Notes: generated by a model from the sequence alone, not told the origin. Numbered from the stretch's first letter, positions 11,389-23,843 are shown. The stretch: 64,000 nt of DNA from Metridium senile (GCA_949775045.1 OX459106.1:1662727-1726726), one strand, 5' to 3'. Numbers and translations are program-made.

Positions 11389-14300
11389 AAAACATATTGA
11401 AATAATTTATTTATATATTTGTCTTTCCAATTGGCTTTATATCACCACTATCAAGCTGATGAAACACCCCTATATAGTCCAGTTATTATGAGGGATTTTT
11501 TTGAAGAGCATGCACCGGGGCTGTTTGACAGGATGTTGAACACCATTCTAAAGGATAGCACAAGCAAAGAAAGGAGACACCTACAGGAACAGAGAACAGT
11601 TGCACTGCTTCACATCCTTGCTTATTTCAGGTTAACAGTGCATGATTATTACTAGTACATGGTCCTGATGGGATTTGACTTATTTTGAGACTGAAAACTG
11701 TATAGAAAAAGACAAATGGGACTGGGACTTAACTTGAAAAAAAAAAACTCAATCTGTTGAGTTGGATTTTCCAATAAAGACTATTATTATTATCATTGTA
11801 GTTATTTCCAATTGGTCAAGATTGGTCAATTAATAATAAATTTATTGTCACTATTGTAAGTACAGGTCACAAAAGACATCCTCACTGCAAAAGGACATAG
11901 GGGTATTCCTTCACAACCATGGTGCTTCAAGATCTGCAATTAATAGTGGTCCTGTGTTTGGATTTAGTTCTGCACCTAGAACTATAGACAGGCATAACAA
12001 TGAAGTGAGGAAAAAGTATCCTTTTATTCTTAAAAATAAAGTTGAAGATGCAATTCAGGTATTTTGTCATTTCATGTTGTGTATTTAGTTAACAAAAATC
12101 AACAGTGTATTTTTTCACTAGCATGTCATTTATTTATTTACAGTTGTCTTTCTTTCAACAGAAAAATGCATTTATGATATTCTTACTGGATGACTTCCAT
12201 AATATTCATACTGTCAGGCTACCAGAAACCAACCTTAAACTGTCAGTTGCAACCCACATGGTTTCAAGTCTTCTTGAGGTTCATACAACTGTACCAGCTG
12301 TAGCTCTTCCATCCATGGCAAGTAAGATTCACTCCACCTCAACAGTTACAATTAAAGGTATTAATAATAACAATGTTTAGTGTAATGCCAATTCCCAATG
12401 GCTCAAAGGCTCTTTACAAAATTTCATATTAGACTTTCAACTTTTATAAATTTCAAGGTGAAAAGAAAAATTGTGTTGGAGGTATTAGCAAAGACATTGT
12501 GAAACAGATATCAAAAGATGGACTTCTAAAGTGGACTTCAATGTATATGCTAAAAATTCCAAGAAAGTTTCACAATCTGACTGCTCAGGGCTTAAAAAAA
12601 CAGTTAAGAGAATTCAGGTAATAATCATTATCAGCCAATCACTGAACAGCTTCCCATTTAAATCTGTACTTATGGAGATAACACTTATTGTTGGGGGATG
12701 TTTGCTAGAGTAGACCCACTAAATCCGTGAAACAAATATTTCAAATTACTAGTAAATAGTGTTGATGAGACAATAGATAATAAAAAGGAATTAGCATAAT
12801 TTAGCACCTATTTTGTACTATTTATGCTTCAAGGATTAAGTGCATTTACTCTATCCAACAGATCAAAATTTATTTATGAAGTGATCTTATCTGATCTGTC
12901 CACCTTGGATAAAACACATCACCCCATAATTTGCATAAGTACAGATTAAAATGGGAAAGAAAGTACAGATTGAAATGGAAAGCTTTTTAATTCATCATAT
13001 TATGATTATCAAAACTGTTATAATATGATTTTCAAATTGTGCATTTCATTTTATTAACAGAGTCTATGACGGCTTAGCACATGAAGAATTGACAAAACTG
13101 AAATCATGTGTTTTAGTTGATGAATTTGAACAGAGTCTAAAGTCTATGGAGAACTACAGAAATGCAATTGACCACACAATTGAATGTGCCAGTAATCTAA
13201 AGGAGTACTTGGCTACATACGCACTACCACTACCTGGGGACTGGCCAACATGGTATTACACCAAAAAACTTATTGCACAAACACATGGAACAAATGAAAG
13301 CACCAAGTACATATCAATTGTGCCTGAACAAGGACCCTTTCATGTAACACTAAACACTCATGAAGATATCATCAAAGTATATCACCTTTTCTTTTCACAA
13401 GTTTATCATGAAGTATTTAATGCAGATCTACCCAAGAAACCAAAGCACTTTAGAGTGAGCCTACTACTCATTGGGACATTGTGTGGCTGGCTGATGGCAA
13501 AGACATAGAATATGTTAGCATTTTACACATCTTAGAAGAAATACTTCCAATGACATTTTTCCAATATGGCGTCATCTTTACTTCTGTCAATTTAAATGAA
13601 TACGCCGATGTTATGTTTCGCTTTTTAATTGCTTTTATCATCTGGGATCGCCATCATTACGATCGATCAACACTATCAATGCTTAACGACTTACAGTATC
13701 AAAAGGAACACTTCAAAAACTATTATGAATTTAAGAAAAAATGGCTGTCAATATTGACTGAGAAAAAGGATATATAAAGGAGATATGGCACTCACTACTC
13801 AGATTCCATCTGTGCACCTACTACACTGGTCAGGAAATTCGCAACATTGCAATTAGTTTGGCTGCCTCATCCACAGCATCAACATTCTTTTCTACATTTG
13901 TGAAACCCTACTCCCGTGGGAATAATTCTGAAAACAATTTTAAGCGAGTTGCAGGCAAAACAGCACAAGCATTACTTAAAATCTTCCAGGATATTGGCAA
14001 AAATATTGGCAAGTCAAAAAAGGTAAGAATTAAAGTTGATACCTGCAACTTCACTGACAATAGCGATCAATAAGTACAAAGTTGCATTAAATTTCCTGTC
14101 TACATAAGTATATGAATCTAATAAATAATCATACAATTAACAGCAAGTAAAAGAGCAAATATTAATGGACACGCTATTGTAAGTAATAAATAAAACTTTT
14201 AGTGGCAGTCTAGCCTTACACTTCAGGGGCCAGTTGTATATTTAAAGGTGGATAATCTTTCTACATTTCAAACAAATGGTCCCTTACATGTAAATGCAAA

Positions 14301-14673
14301 TATGGCTACATTCTAATATAGTTGCTAGAATTTCCAGTAGTGAACTAAAACGCATCTACTCCTTAAAGTTTTATTTATTAGAATTACAATTTTTGGGCTA
14401 CAGTCATATACATGATTAACATTTAATGTATGACCAAGCTATTTTGTACACAATCACAACCAGAGTTGCATTAATTCCACTCATATAGTTACCACTTCTT
14501 GTTATCCTATTTGATTCTAGCTTCCACAAGAATACACAAAGAAGGGAAAGCCAAAAGGAAAACCCACATTCCACTTTGCAAGCTTTGACACGACCATTGA
14601 CAACAGGTCTATGCCTTTAGCTTTTAAGTTTCTGAATGATTATCCCAAAAGTATTCTTGACCACAAGAAGGTG

Positions 14674-14810
14674 TGCGATCTAAACCCCTGTACATGGAAC
14701 AGTTCAGAGTTGAATGATGAGACAGCAATAAGATTACCATGTTTCCATATGTTTCACAATGAATGTTTTGAGAAAGTTAACAAGCAATGTCCTCACTGCT
14801 GTAAGCCACT
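14674..14810 (+). other. RING-H2 finger segment
   Basis: Within the last exon the eight ligands run Cys, Cys (CDLNPC), Cys-x-His-x2-His-x2-Cys (LPCFHMFHNEC) and Cys-x2-Cys (CPHC). All are present, so this part is not degenerate despite lesions on either side. RING-H2 fingers recruit ubiquitin-charged E2 enzymes. Confidence 0.8.
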
Positions 14811-15561
14811 TTTAAACAAGTTAAACCACTTAACTGACTCTTTTAATGAATCCCTTCTCAGTCCAACAGCCACAAAAAATAGTAGTCAAAATGATGATGA
14901 TGATCAGAATTCAGAAGAACATAATGAAGACGACATACCAGAAGTTACCAGCCATGACCCTGAATATTTTGAATCTCAACAATGGAATGACTACATACAG
15001 ACTGCACTTGATTCTTTTACTGTTCCACAGCCCTCCATGAACTCACAGTCAAGACAAGAACCACCTTCTGATGTACAAGTATAACCTTCAAGACCATCCA
15101 GTGTAACAGTTCCACAACATCACAATAATAACAGTACGATAAACTCTAATCAAACGTCACAATCTCTACATCCACAGTCATGGGCACTCAACATTCAAGT
15201 TGCTAAAATGTCTCTAGGTAGCTCAGGATTTTGTCTTCTACCACAACAATTGTCACAAGCAACCTTGTTTGGAAGAAATGGCTCCAATGCCTGTACTTTT
15301 ATTGCACTGTTGATGGCCAAAAGTTACACAACTTCAACACAGTATCCATCCTTACAGCTGAATTATAATGAAAGTCTTAACCAAACATGGTTGACATTGC
15401 TGTTGTCCTCAATTTCAGAAGGGAATCAAATCTACGACAGAGTAACACAATCACAAGGTCTTGGTACCCCATTCTTCAGTGTAGCTGCTGCGAAGGCAGC
15501 ATTGAAAAATAAATTGAAAAATAAAAAATCCTCGAAAGGAGTAGCTGGGCTGCCTATGACT

Positions 15562-15759
15562 GTAAGTCTGAATTTTCGTGTACATTAGCTAGTTATATTG
15601 TGAAGCTGACATAAATGTACATTTTTTGTATTTTTGTTCATGTCGGTTGTTTTTATACTGTCCGTACAAATGTATAATTTGTGTGAATTTTGATGTACAT
15701 ATCAGTATCTATTTCATATTTACAAGTTTCTCAATATTTAGTAATAGTAAACTGAACAG
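15562..15759. other. Start of next intron of the RING gene
   Basis: Follows a gtaagt donor. No following coding exon was found before the repeats at 15760. Confidence 0.4.
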
Positions 15760-15785
15760 CCGGGGGGGGGGGGGGGGGGGGGGGG
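15760..15785. repeat. Poly(G) run
   Basis: An uninterrupted run of about 24 G in otherwise AT-rich DNA. Such runs can form quadruplexes and are error-prone in assemblies, so the length should be treated as uncertain. Confidence 0.95.
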
Positions 15786-15868
15786 CGTAACTATCAAATA
15801 AATATGAACACATGTGAGTATTAGTGCTTTATATATTTTATAACTATATGTAAATTTATGGGATAGTT

Positions 15869-15965
15869 TGGTTGGTTGCATGGTTGGTTGGTTGCATGGT
15901 TGGTTGGTTGGTTGGTTGGTTGGTTGGTTGGTTGGTTGGTTGGTTGGTTGGTTGGTTGGTTGGTT
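15869..15965. repeat. (GGTT)n microsatellite
   Basis: A 4-base repeat (ggtt), with two early ggttgcat variants. On the minus strand it reads as a false NQPT repeat. Confidence 0.97.
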
Positions 15966-16202
15966 ATAGTAATAGTTAAACAGTTTGTAGAAAGTGACGG
16001 ATAACTTGCTCGATCGAAATCGACCTGTGTTGACTCTTTTAACTTTGATCCCGCTGAAAACAATGGCTATATTTTTGGGACTGATAATCACCAAGACATT
16101 CCCTATCATTAGGTGCTGTACAGGGTTGACTTTTTTTAAAAAGACGACGACAATCGATCTGCCGTTAGCCATGTCTTCTTGCACAAAACAGAAGATGTGC
16201 CA

Positions 16203-17011
16203 CATCGCCAACTATTCCGGCCATGCGTCCACTCACAAGCTTTATTAATTGAATATAAACCTTTATTTTCGATAGTTGACGGTTTTCTGTTTTCTTCCCA
16301 TACATGCTCTGTATTCAGGAACTTTCAGATTGTAAAGTTGCAAGAAAAACACGAAAAGTGTGATATTCATAGCATCATTTTTAAAAATCAAAGCTTGTTA
16401 CCTCATTTACCGTGGCTGTTCTATAAACTAAATACATCATACATTGCTTGTGTGTAATTTGTCGTCGATCGAACGAGGTTTTACCTTTCCTTTTTAACTT
16501 TGAAAAAGCTCCAAATTGAATTGACGTTCGTAAGACGCCATATACTTGCAATCCTTACTTCAAGTAGAGGTACTTTGTGATGCGATAACTTTGGAAATTT
16601 TTCGCAAACTAAGACATGTTTGATACCAAAATGAAGCTTGTTTTCCCAACTCTTATTTACAATAGAGTTTAATGGCAAACCATAGCAAGAAATTTGGGTT
16701 TCATCGAGTGCGTGCCTGAGCGAGCTTGGGCTCCCTGTGGCTTTCCTCAAATCGTCGACATGTCGTTGTTTTTTCGCTTGTAAATGACCAATTTTATAAC
16801 ATTGAACTCCAAAAATGTTTCAGAATTACAGTTTGATAGTTGCTTCAATATCCTTTGGTGTTAATTTGACTTAAAGAATCGTATTTAACTTAGTTTTGTA
16901 CAATCGATTTTGATTCTATCTTGGATTCCCGAATCGGTGTTTACTTTCTATTTTACGCATGGTATCCGCTGGCCTCGATGACTGGCGGGAAGTCCGGAAT
17001 AGTAGGCGATG
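16203..17011. mobile_element. TIR element, family C copy 1
   Basis: It begins catcgccaactattccgg at 16203 and ends with the near inverted complement ccggaatagtaggcgatg at 16994-17011. The body is repeated in reverse orientation at 55325-56072, and another end of the family lies at 61717-61734. There is no long open frame, so it is non-autonomous. The target duplication is unclear. Confidence 0.8.
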
Positions 17012-17640
17012 GCAGAATTGCATTCACTACGGCATATTATCTACCACTTCCAAACAGAAATCTTGAGTTTATATTGATTAATGTGCTATTTTTATTCTTC
17101 ACAATGTCAGAGAACGTGATTTCTGTCATCACGGCCGATGACAACACTCAAATCGGCCTGTCTTAAAAACACTCTCAACAGCTCAAATCGCCTCAAAAAC
17201 TACACAAATTGCTTTAGTATTTATCTATCTTTCTTGTTCTGACGTTCAACATTCAAGAACAACTTCATAACAATGTCTCTGAGACAGTTTTGGAACTCTA
17301 TATCGCATACTCAAATATGAACCTTCGTAGCGACGCTTTGGGGGAGGGGACGGGGTGAAATGTCAACACTTTGTAACACAGGCATCCTGGTACATATAAA
17401 TATATGTCGAGCAGATTCAAACAGCCAAAAAAAACACACAAATGCCTCAATAACTGTCCATCTTTATTTTCGCGACGTTAATTTCTCAAAAGTTCCTTGA
17501 TAATAATGTTTCTGAGGCTTAGTTTTGATTTTCTCAATAAGAACATGATGACATTTGGGATATTAAATGACTTTCTTACAAACATTTTTTTCTATCAATA
17601 CATTTATGACATTTGGTATAGCACTTTATACAAAATGACT
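17012..17640. other. Intergenic DNA before the Gypsy element
   Basis: A loose duplication links about 17190-17300 with 17430-17520 (tcaaaaactacacaaattgc versus tcaataactgtccatc, both followed by gacgtt and gaggc-type sequence). No gene is visible. Confidence 0.35.
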
Positions 17641-19785
17641 TATGAAAGTGTCACTGCAAGAAATAGCACGAGCACACGATCGAGGATTCATACTTACAGG
17701 CCGATAAGATTAATAACTACATGTCTTCTGAAGGCAAGAAGGGTGAAGTTAATGCTACTACTAAGAAAGAAACCCCTATATTTCATAGTAAACAAGGCTC
17801 AAGAGCTGAAATTAAGTGTCATATATGTGGTAATCCAGATCACCTTGCCAATTCACCATCATGTCCTGCCAAGACATGAAAATGTAACAAATGTTCTAAG
17901 ATTGGTCCCTATGGAATTATGTGTAAGTCTAAAAGTAGTCATGAAAAGGGTTTCAAGAATGTGAACAATGTTACAGATGAGGAAGGTCAAATGGTAACTG
18001 ACAAGGAGTATACATTTGTCGTAAACAAACATGATTATCCCACTAGCAATAATGGAACCATTGATGTTACAGTATGGGGTGTTGCATGCAATTTTCTTAT
18101 TGACTCTGGGTCAACATGCAACATTGTTCCTAGTGATAGAGGGATCTGCTAAGTCATTACTAGGAAAGGATACAGCACTCAAGCTGAAAGTTTTAAGCAT
18201 TGGACCTCAGCCACGACCCAATGATGTGAATTATGTTGAAGATGACTACACTTTTAGAGAAAGGATGATGTCAACCTACAGTACATGCTTCCAAGGTGTC
18301 GGAAAGCTCAAAGATAGAAAGTTGAAGATTAACCTTGACCCCGACGTCAAACCGGTTGCGCAGAAAGCCCGGAAGATTCCATACGGTTTACAGTCTAAAG
18401 TTTAAGATAAGCTACAAGAGCTTGAAGACAAAGGAATAATAGAGAAAGTTGATGGACCAGCAAAATGGGCAAGTTCCCTTGTAGTTGTACCAAAGTCAAA
18501 TGGAGAGATACGTCTCTGCACAGATATGAGAAGAGCGAATGAAGCAATTATCAGAGAAAAATTTCCCATCCCTACAGTATATGACATCCTACACGAGATG
18601 AATGGTAGTAAAGTGTTCTCCAAGCTTGACCTTAAATGGGGGTACCATCAATTAGAGCTTGATGAGGATTCAAGGGACATAACTACGACTGTTACACACA
18701 AAGGTCACTACCGCTATACCCGTTTAATATTCGGAATGAATAACTCGGCAGAATGCTACCAGTATCACATCGGAGACGCTATTCGTGACTGCCCTGCAGC
18801 AAGAAACATATCAGATGATATAATCGTCCACGGGAAAGACCAGGCTGAACATGATGCTCGACTAGAGAAGCTTCTTCAAACCCTTCAAGATAAGAACCTC
18901 ACACTTAATCCACAGAAGTGTCAGTTCAGGATGACAGAAATCACTTTCATGGGATACCTACTGTCAGATCAAGGAATTGGACCTACCAGCTCTAAGGTCG
19001 AAGCTGTCAAGAATGCTAGGCGACCAGAATATGCATCAGAAGTCAGAAGTTTTCTTGGTCTAATCAATTTCAGTGCAAGGTTTATACCTGACCTATCAAC
19101 AACAGCTGAACCATTGAGACAACTGACAAGAAAGGATGTGAAGTTTGAGTGGAAGGAAGCCCATGAGAAATCTTTCAACAAGTTGAAAACCCAGCTATCA
19201 AATGCACAGACACTGGGATACTTTGACAAGAGTGCAAAGACAAAGGTCATTGCAGATGCAAGTCCAGTAGGACTCGGTGCAGTTCTCATCCAAGAACAGG
19301 ACGGTGTGGAGCAAGTAGTCAGCTATGCTAGTAGGTCACTCACAGACGTAGAGAGGCGGTATAGCCAGACTGAGAAAGAAGCGCTTGCTCTGGTGGGGGC
19401 ATGTGAGAGTTTTCACATGTACCTTTACGGAATAACTTTTGAATTTATAACTGATCATAAACCTCTAGAAGTTATTTACTCCAGGAATTCAAATCCTTCA
19501 GCCAGAATCGAAAGGTGGGTTTTGAGACTTCAATCGTATGATTTCACTGTCAAGTATAAACCAGGAGCACAGAACATTGCTGATGCACTGTCGAGACTGT
19601 CAGTAACTCCAACAGGAACAACAGATAATGCAGAGGAGTAGTCCGTTTTGTTACAAGGACTGCTGTACCTAACGCCATTACAATTCAAGAGGTAGACAGA
19701 GAATCAGAGATTAATCCAGAACTAACAGCTGTAAGAAGGTATATCATTACTAACAGTGAGTGGGAGACTGTAGTACTACGGATCG
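17640..19785 (+). mobile_element. Decayed Ty3/Gypsy retrotransposon (gag end, protease, RT, RNase H)
   Basis: Order: a frameshifted gag tail; a zinc knuckle (CHICGNPDHLANSPSC) at about 17818; a second degenerate knuckle (CNKCSKIGPYGIMC) in which the usual His is Tyr; an aspartic protease with FLIDSGSTCNIVPS at about 18095; reverse transcriptase; and RNase H. In-frame stops or frame changes occur at about 17718, 17877, 18150 and 18403. After the RNase H frame closes at 19641, coding-like sequence continues in another frame as a linker toward integrase, then stops abruptly at about 19772 where repeat family A begins. No LTR or integrase is seen. It is dead, 3'-truncated and cannot mobilise itself. 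Confidence 0.9.
18406..19641 (+). pseudogene. pol: Gypsy reverse transcriptase and RNase H
   Basis: The longest intact part of the element. The frame is open from the codon after the TAA at 18403 to 19641; the first ATG inside is at 18526. RT motifs: WASSLVVVPKSNGEIRLC, FSKLDLKWGYHQLELDEDS, LIFGMNNSAECYQ and the active site NISDDIIVHG. ISDD replaces the textbook YxDD and is, to my knowledge, normal in some animal Gypsy clades. RNase H follows with TKVIADASPVGLGAVL, YSQTEKEALA, FITDHKPLEV and the closing IADALSRL. The core is well preserved, suggesting fairly recent decay. Confidence 0.9.
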
Positions 19786-21413
19786 GAGGTACTACTCACT
19801 ATGAGCAAGTCTATGATAAACCTAAAGGACACTAATGTCTCTCACTATATTTCGTGACGGTTATCACAGAACCATAACGGGTTCCTAGTCACATGTAACC
19901 AACTAGACCTTCAAACACAAATGAAAAATAGAGTTTTGTATTTCTGTATTTCCAGGCCAACAAATATATTAAAATGTCTGTTGCAAATCAGCGATGAACT
20001 CGCTACTCAGTTTCTAAAAATGATCAAATCGATTCAAAAACTCTCTGAAATCGCGGTCAGGGAATACTGGAAGAAAAAGGTTAAGCTAACAGATAAATAG
20101 AAGCTTCATGCAATATTATCAAAATTCGATCTAATATACACAAATTATTTGTGTAGTGACTTTATCGGTAAAATAGAGTTTGTTTGTGTTAATACAGTTA
20201 ATTGACGGCGGTTTTTGAGCCTTTTAAAATTTTCGTTTTGACGTCTATTATTGAAGCTGAATATGAGCGCTCTTAGAGCGTGTAGTTTATATAATATTGC
20301 GGGCTAATCAATAATAACCAAGATGGCGATTAGTCTCGTACGTTGTACGGTATAAATGAAAGAAAGAAAAGGAGGAAAAAAGACCGTTAATTCGGGTTTA
20401 TTCATGGGAGGATCGTGAACTATCAAATAAATATGGACAGGTAAACATATTTGAGTATTAGTGGTTTATTTCTTCTAACTTTGTATTCTCCTACAGCCCG
20501 TGCTATAACTTAGGTATTAACTTTAAGATGCTTTTATCAGCTTAATATGCTTTTCGATGACGCGTTGTTGTTTCTACATCTTGTTCTCGGAGTCAGATTC
20601 GTCATCCTAAATAGTAATTAAAGTGAATAACAAATAAATTAACTGAATATTGTAATTTGAAAGTATGTGCTTGCTGCTTTATTCCTTATGTTTGTTTGTT
20701 TGTTTGTTTGTTTGTTTGTTTGTTTGTTTGTTTGTTTGTTTGTTTGTTTGTTTGTTTGTTTGTTTGTTTGTTTGTTTGTTTGTTTGTTTGTTTGTTTGTT
20801 TGTTTGTTTGTTTGTTTGTTTGTTTGTTTGTTTGTTTGTTTGTTTGTTTGTTTGTTTGTTTGTTTGTTTGTTTGTTTGTTTGTTTGTTTGTTTGTTTGTT
20901 TGTTTTTGTTTGTTTGTTCATCTGTAATTTAAATCAAACCGTTAACTAACCTGTGCCATGCCAAGATGTTTTAAGATGAGGTCTTGGTGACGCATGCGTG
21001 TTTCAGCAAAATCTCTTTTCGGCATGATAGCCTCCGGGTCACGTGACGTCTTTTCTAAAAAATAGAAAACATTGTTGTTTTAATGTTGTTGCTATAAATT
21101 ATTAAAAGCGGATCTCCATATAATTATGAAAAAATGTGATATTACATAATTTTGCTCTAAATGGCATGCTCTTATTGTATGTCCCCTGTTTCTATACTAT
21201 ACTTTAAAGGAATACAAAATGGCGCGCTTGTCTATATACTGTGATACAAACACGCGGCGAGCTGTAGAGCAAGAGTGAAGTGGTAAAGAAGCACGAAGCG
21301 TCGTCGAGTGTTTCTTTGACTCTCGAATGCTCTAAGTTTCCCAGACTCTTTATATCACAGTTTCAAAAACTCATTAATAATTCATGAGAAATTGACAAAA
21401 TAAATCGTAACCG
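19772..21413. repeat. Repeat family A, copy 1
   Basis: From gtactacggatcggaggtac at 19772 to aataaatcgtaaccgtg, this 1.6 kb block matches 45519-46996 closely, apart from the length of its TTTG microsatellite. It cuts off the Gypsy element on its left. Copy 2 leads straight into Ly6 locus 2, so A is part of a larger duplicated unit (A plus Ly6). No real gene was found in it. Confidence 0.85.
20690..20917. repeat. (TTTG)n microsatellite, about 53 copies
   Basis: Lies inside family A copy 1. The same site in copy 2 has about 18 units, so it has expanded or contracted since duplication. It is followed by ttcatctgtaatttaaatca, the same sequence that follows the TTTG runs in the Ly6 tandem units. 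Confidence 0.97.
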
Positions 21414-21670
21414 TGTCGAGTGTTTTAAGTAATATTTCAAAAACGAGTACGAGTGTTTCATTAGGGTTTCTAAACACGATAAAACTTTTGAAAGCACGAG
21501 GCCGTAAGCCGAGTGCTTTTATTGTTTTTGAGTGTTTGGAAACCCTAATGAAACACGAAGCACGAGCTTTTTGGAATTACTTCTCAGTCGAATAAATAAT
21601 TCATTATGCAGGAATGTGGCTAGTTTTTTTATAATATAAAAGGTCACTCATTATGTTGCTCTGCCAACCA
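21414..21670. other. Divergent segment between family A and the SINE
   Basis: Contains a loose inverted repeat around cgagtgttt/aaacacga (about 21415-21560). No gene. It has no counterpart in locus 2, where family A runs directly into the Ly6 flank. Confidence 0.4.
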
Positions 21671-21672
21671 AA

Positions 21673-21850
21673 TCACCAATAGCTCAGCTGGTATGAAGAT
21701 GGAATTCAACTCCAAGGGTTGCAGGTTCGAGACTCGGACACGCCAATAAAAAATGGGAAAAAAATAATGTAAAAATAAAAATAGTGTAAACTAGGTAGAA
21801 AGGTTAAGGTAATAAAGGATAGTAAGGTAGGTAGGTAACTTGGGAATACT
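21673..21850 (+). mobile_element. tRNA-derived SINE
   Basis: The RNA polymerase III A box TAGCTCAGCTGG (21680-21691) and B box GGTTCGAGACT (21724-21734) are at tRNA-like spacing. An AT-rich body with aggtaagg-type repeats follows. It does not fold into a complete tRNA by eye, so a SINE is preferred over a tRNA gene. Locus 2 lacks it. Confidence 0.6.
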
Positions 21851-22412
21851 AATTCTTTTCAGATTTCCCACCACTATGTAGATTTAGAAATATTTCAAAC
21901 ACCGGTCAACCTATAATCGTGTTTCATCGGGGTTTCAAACCCATGCACGTGGTACAAATGGTGTGCTCACATTGGTTGATTTGCTCATGAATTATTAATG
22001 AGTTTGAGAAGTATAGTTTAATAACCGAGCAGGAGTGTTTTATCAATATTTAAAACAAAGCTAGAGGCAAAGCCAAGTAGTTTTAGATAAAACCCGATCT
22101 GAGAGTTCCTAGAACGACTTCAAAAACTCCAACCTAAATTTTATGTTTTTGTCAAAAAATCAAATATTTAATGAAGTTTTATTAGAGAAAATTCAGGTTA
22201 AAGTTTATGTAAATTAAGGTGAATCTATATTTTCAGTTAAAACACTTGTGACTGTACGTTACGATTTGTTTGATAAAGTTCTCATGAATTTTTTATTTTT
22301 TGAATGATAACATAAAGGTTCACCCTAATTTACATAAACTTTAACCTGAATTTTCTCTAATAAACTTTAATAAATCATAATTGTTCCTTTTTTAACTAAA
22401 ACACAAAATGTA

Positions 22413-22808
22413 CAGTCATTTGAAAAAAACGTTGTCACCGACCAGCTTCGCGACTACGCGACTAGACCTAACAGGAGTACGGGTAAAAATCACTGAAGCT
22501 ATTAGCTGCATATATTATCAACATCTTGAGCTCTCAGTGCCTTGCTTCTATTATAGATTTACGCTGGCGATTGATTTGGATGACAAATCCTCTGCATGGA
22601 AACTGAAGAAATATTTATTTACTTGTCGATATCTCCACGCTCTATACGACAGTTAATTTCTTTGCACAGAACGCCAAGGTACATATTCATTCATGCCATT
22701 TTAGCGCGTGCTAAAAAATTAATGCTTGAGTGATTTTACCCATACTCCCGCTTGGGCTTGTCGCGTAGTCGCGGAGCCGGTCGGCGACAACGTTTTTTCA
22801 AATGACTG
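22413..22808. mobile_element. Tc1/mariner-like MITE with TA duplication (unit 1)
   Basis: It begins CAGTCATTTGAAAAAAACG and ends in the inverted complement CAAATGACTG, flanked by TA on both sides. The arms match for about 85 bases. TA target sites and CAGT ends are typical of Tc1/mariner. The corresponding site of locus 2 (about 47215-47240) lacks it. The interior frame is not a transposase. Confidence 0.75.
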
Positions 22809-23160
22809 TATACTTTTTGAAGACACTCGCAGACCATGTTTTATCACGTCTAAAACCACTTGGCTTCACCTCCGATCCTAGTTTTAAATCCTGATAAAGC
22901 ACTTCTGCTCGTTTATTAAACTATACATAAAGACACAACCGTACGCTATGTATCACTTTTTATAAAATATATACATATATCAGAGCGCGTGTAGTGCATA
23001 ATTTTTGTTAATGCTCACTATACCTAGTTCACAGTAAAACAATCAAATGTCAACTACTGAAAACAAATCAACAAATAGTGAATTGTCATTGGTTGTTTGT
23101 GATTAAAATCACTATTTTACGTGGACAACGTTTATGACATTGACTGTATCAGATACATAC

Positions 23161-23409
23161 CTTTTTTGTTACACTTATTACCCTGGCAGGAACTCATCTT
23201 GCAAGCACTGGTGATGCCCTTATTCATTAGATAAGCGCACGGATCCTTGCCATTCCAAGGCTTGGTGCAGCCTGCCTGGTAATAAGTTTCACCAGCCTGA
23301 GTAACAGTACCAGAATAACATTCAGACATTGGGGGATGGCATTCGCTGGTCGTTTCACATTCACTTGATGGAGCAGGATCGACAATTTTGCATTTATAGC
23401 ATTTATGCG
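23161..23409 (-). CDS. Ly6/uPAR domain exon, unit 1
   Basis: An 83-codon exon bounded by a gtag acceptor and a strong AAAAAG|gtatgt donor. Both ends are phase 1, so it can be skipped or duplicated without changing frame. It starts HKCYKCK and ends CQGNKCNKKG, with ten cysteines in the Ly6/uPAR order (CxxC start, Cys-Asn end), as expected for a three-finger fold with five disulfides. Read past the donor, the frame adds MYLIQSMS and stops, so it could also serve as a last exon. Ly6/uPAR proteins are secreted or GPI-anchored. The signal peptide would come from 34979-35015. Confidence 0.8.
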
Positions 23410-23749
23410 CTACAAATAAATAAATAAATAAATAAATAAATCTTATCAGATCGAAGAACTTTGCTTTTGCCTTCTAAACTTGATTTTGGTGGACGTCAAT
23501 CAACTGTATTTCCAAGGCAACACGTACATGAAAATGCCGTTGCAGATCTCAGCGATAATGTTAAATCGATTTTAATCTCTCCATTATTAATTTCTGAGTA
23601 TTCTAGGACGAAAAGGTTTGATAAAAAGACAAAAAGAAGATTCAATTCTGTCAAAATAAGATCTAATTTAAGCAATTTATTCGTAATGCTTATTTATCGC
23701 CGTTCGGCAACGGCCTATTTTGACTAAATTTCCTGAATTTCCTTGGAAA

Positions 23750-23843
23750 TGTTTGTTTGTTTGTTTGTTTGTTTGTTTGTTTGTTTGTTTGTTTGTTTGT
23801 TTGTTTGTTTGTTTGTTTGTTTGTTTGTTTGTTTGTTTGTTTG
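23750..23843. repeat. (TTTG)n microsatellite, unit 1
   Basis: About 23 copies right after ccttggaaat. In unit 4 and locus 2 the same flank continues with atcgttgattgacgtcc instead, so the TTTG run marks the junction created by tandem duplication. Confidence 0.95.

Larger units (their letters stand above)
10095..15561 (+). pseudogene. Multi-exon RING-H2 protein of unknown family, broken by three lesions
   Basis: Exons chain in consistent phase: 10095-10535, 10857-11145, 11456-11630, 11866-12058, 12162-12357, 12458-12617, 13061-14022 and 14521-15561, the last followed by gtaagt, so more exons should exist. The start ATG (aaaATGAGG) precedes a hydrophobic signal-like segment (FFVVLTALTLATVVL), then a Cys/His-rich region (CLNH, WCTACRKD). 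The middle includes FLLDDFHNIHTVRLP. Exon 8 carries a RING-H2 finger (LPCFHMFHNEC then CPHC) typical of E3 ubiquitin ligases, then an acidic stretch and NGSNACTFIALLM. Lesions: a frame change near 13455-13500, a second near 13764-13773 in a gatatata run (about two bases too many), and an in-frame TAA at 15082-15084 in an otherwise open 347-codon exon. Either a decayed copy or, for the two indels, assembly error. The middle might derive from a DDE transposase; I cannot show that. Confidence 0.65.

Noticed and set aside
18811..18830. Loss of the reverse-transcriptase active site (ISDD instead of YxDD)
   Set aside because: Both aspartates are present, and this variant is, as far as I know, normal in some animal Gypsy lineages.
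20657..20949. Cys/Val/Leu-rich (CLFV) membrane-like proteins
   Set aside because: Translation of the TTTG run in three frames.
21673..21745. Functional tRNA gene
   Set aside because: Boxes are present but a proper acceptor stem and anticodon arm could not be drawn; SINE preferred.
22408..22656. Plus frame repeated in all four units (DKSSAWKLKKYLF)
   Set aside because: It lies within the mariner-like MITE and has no transposase motifs.
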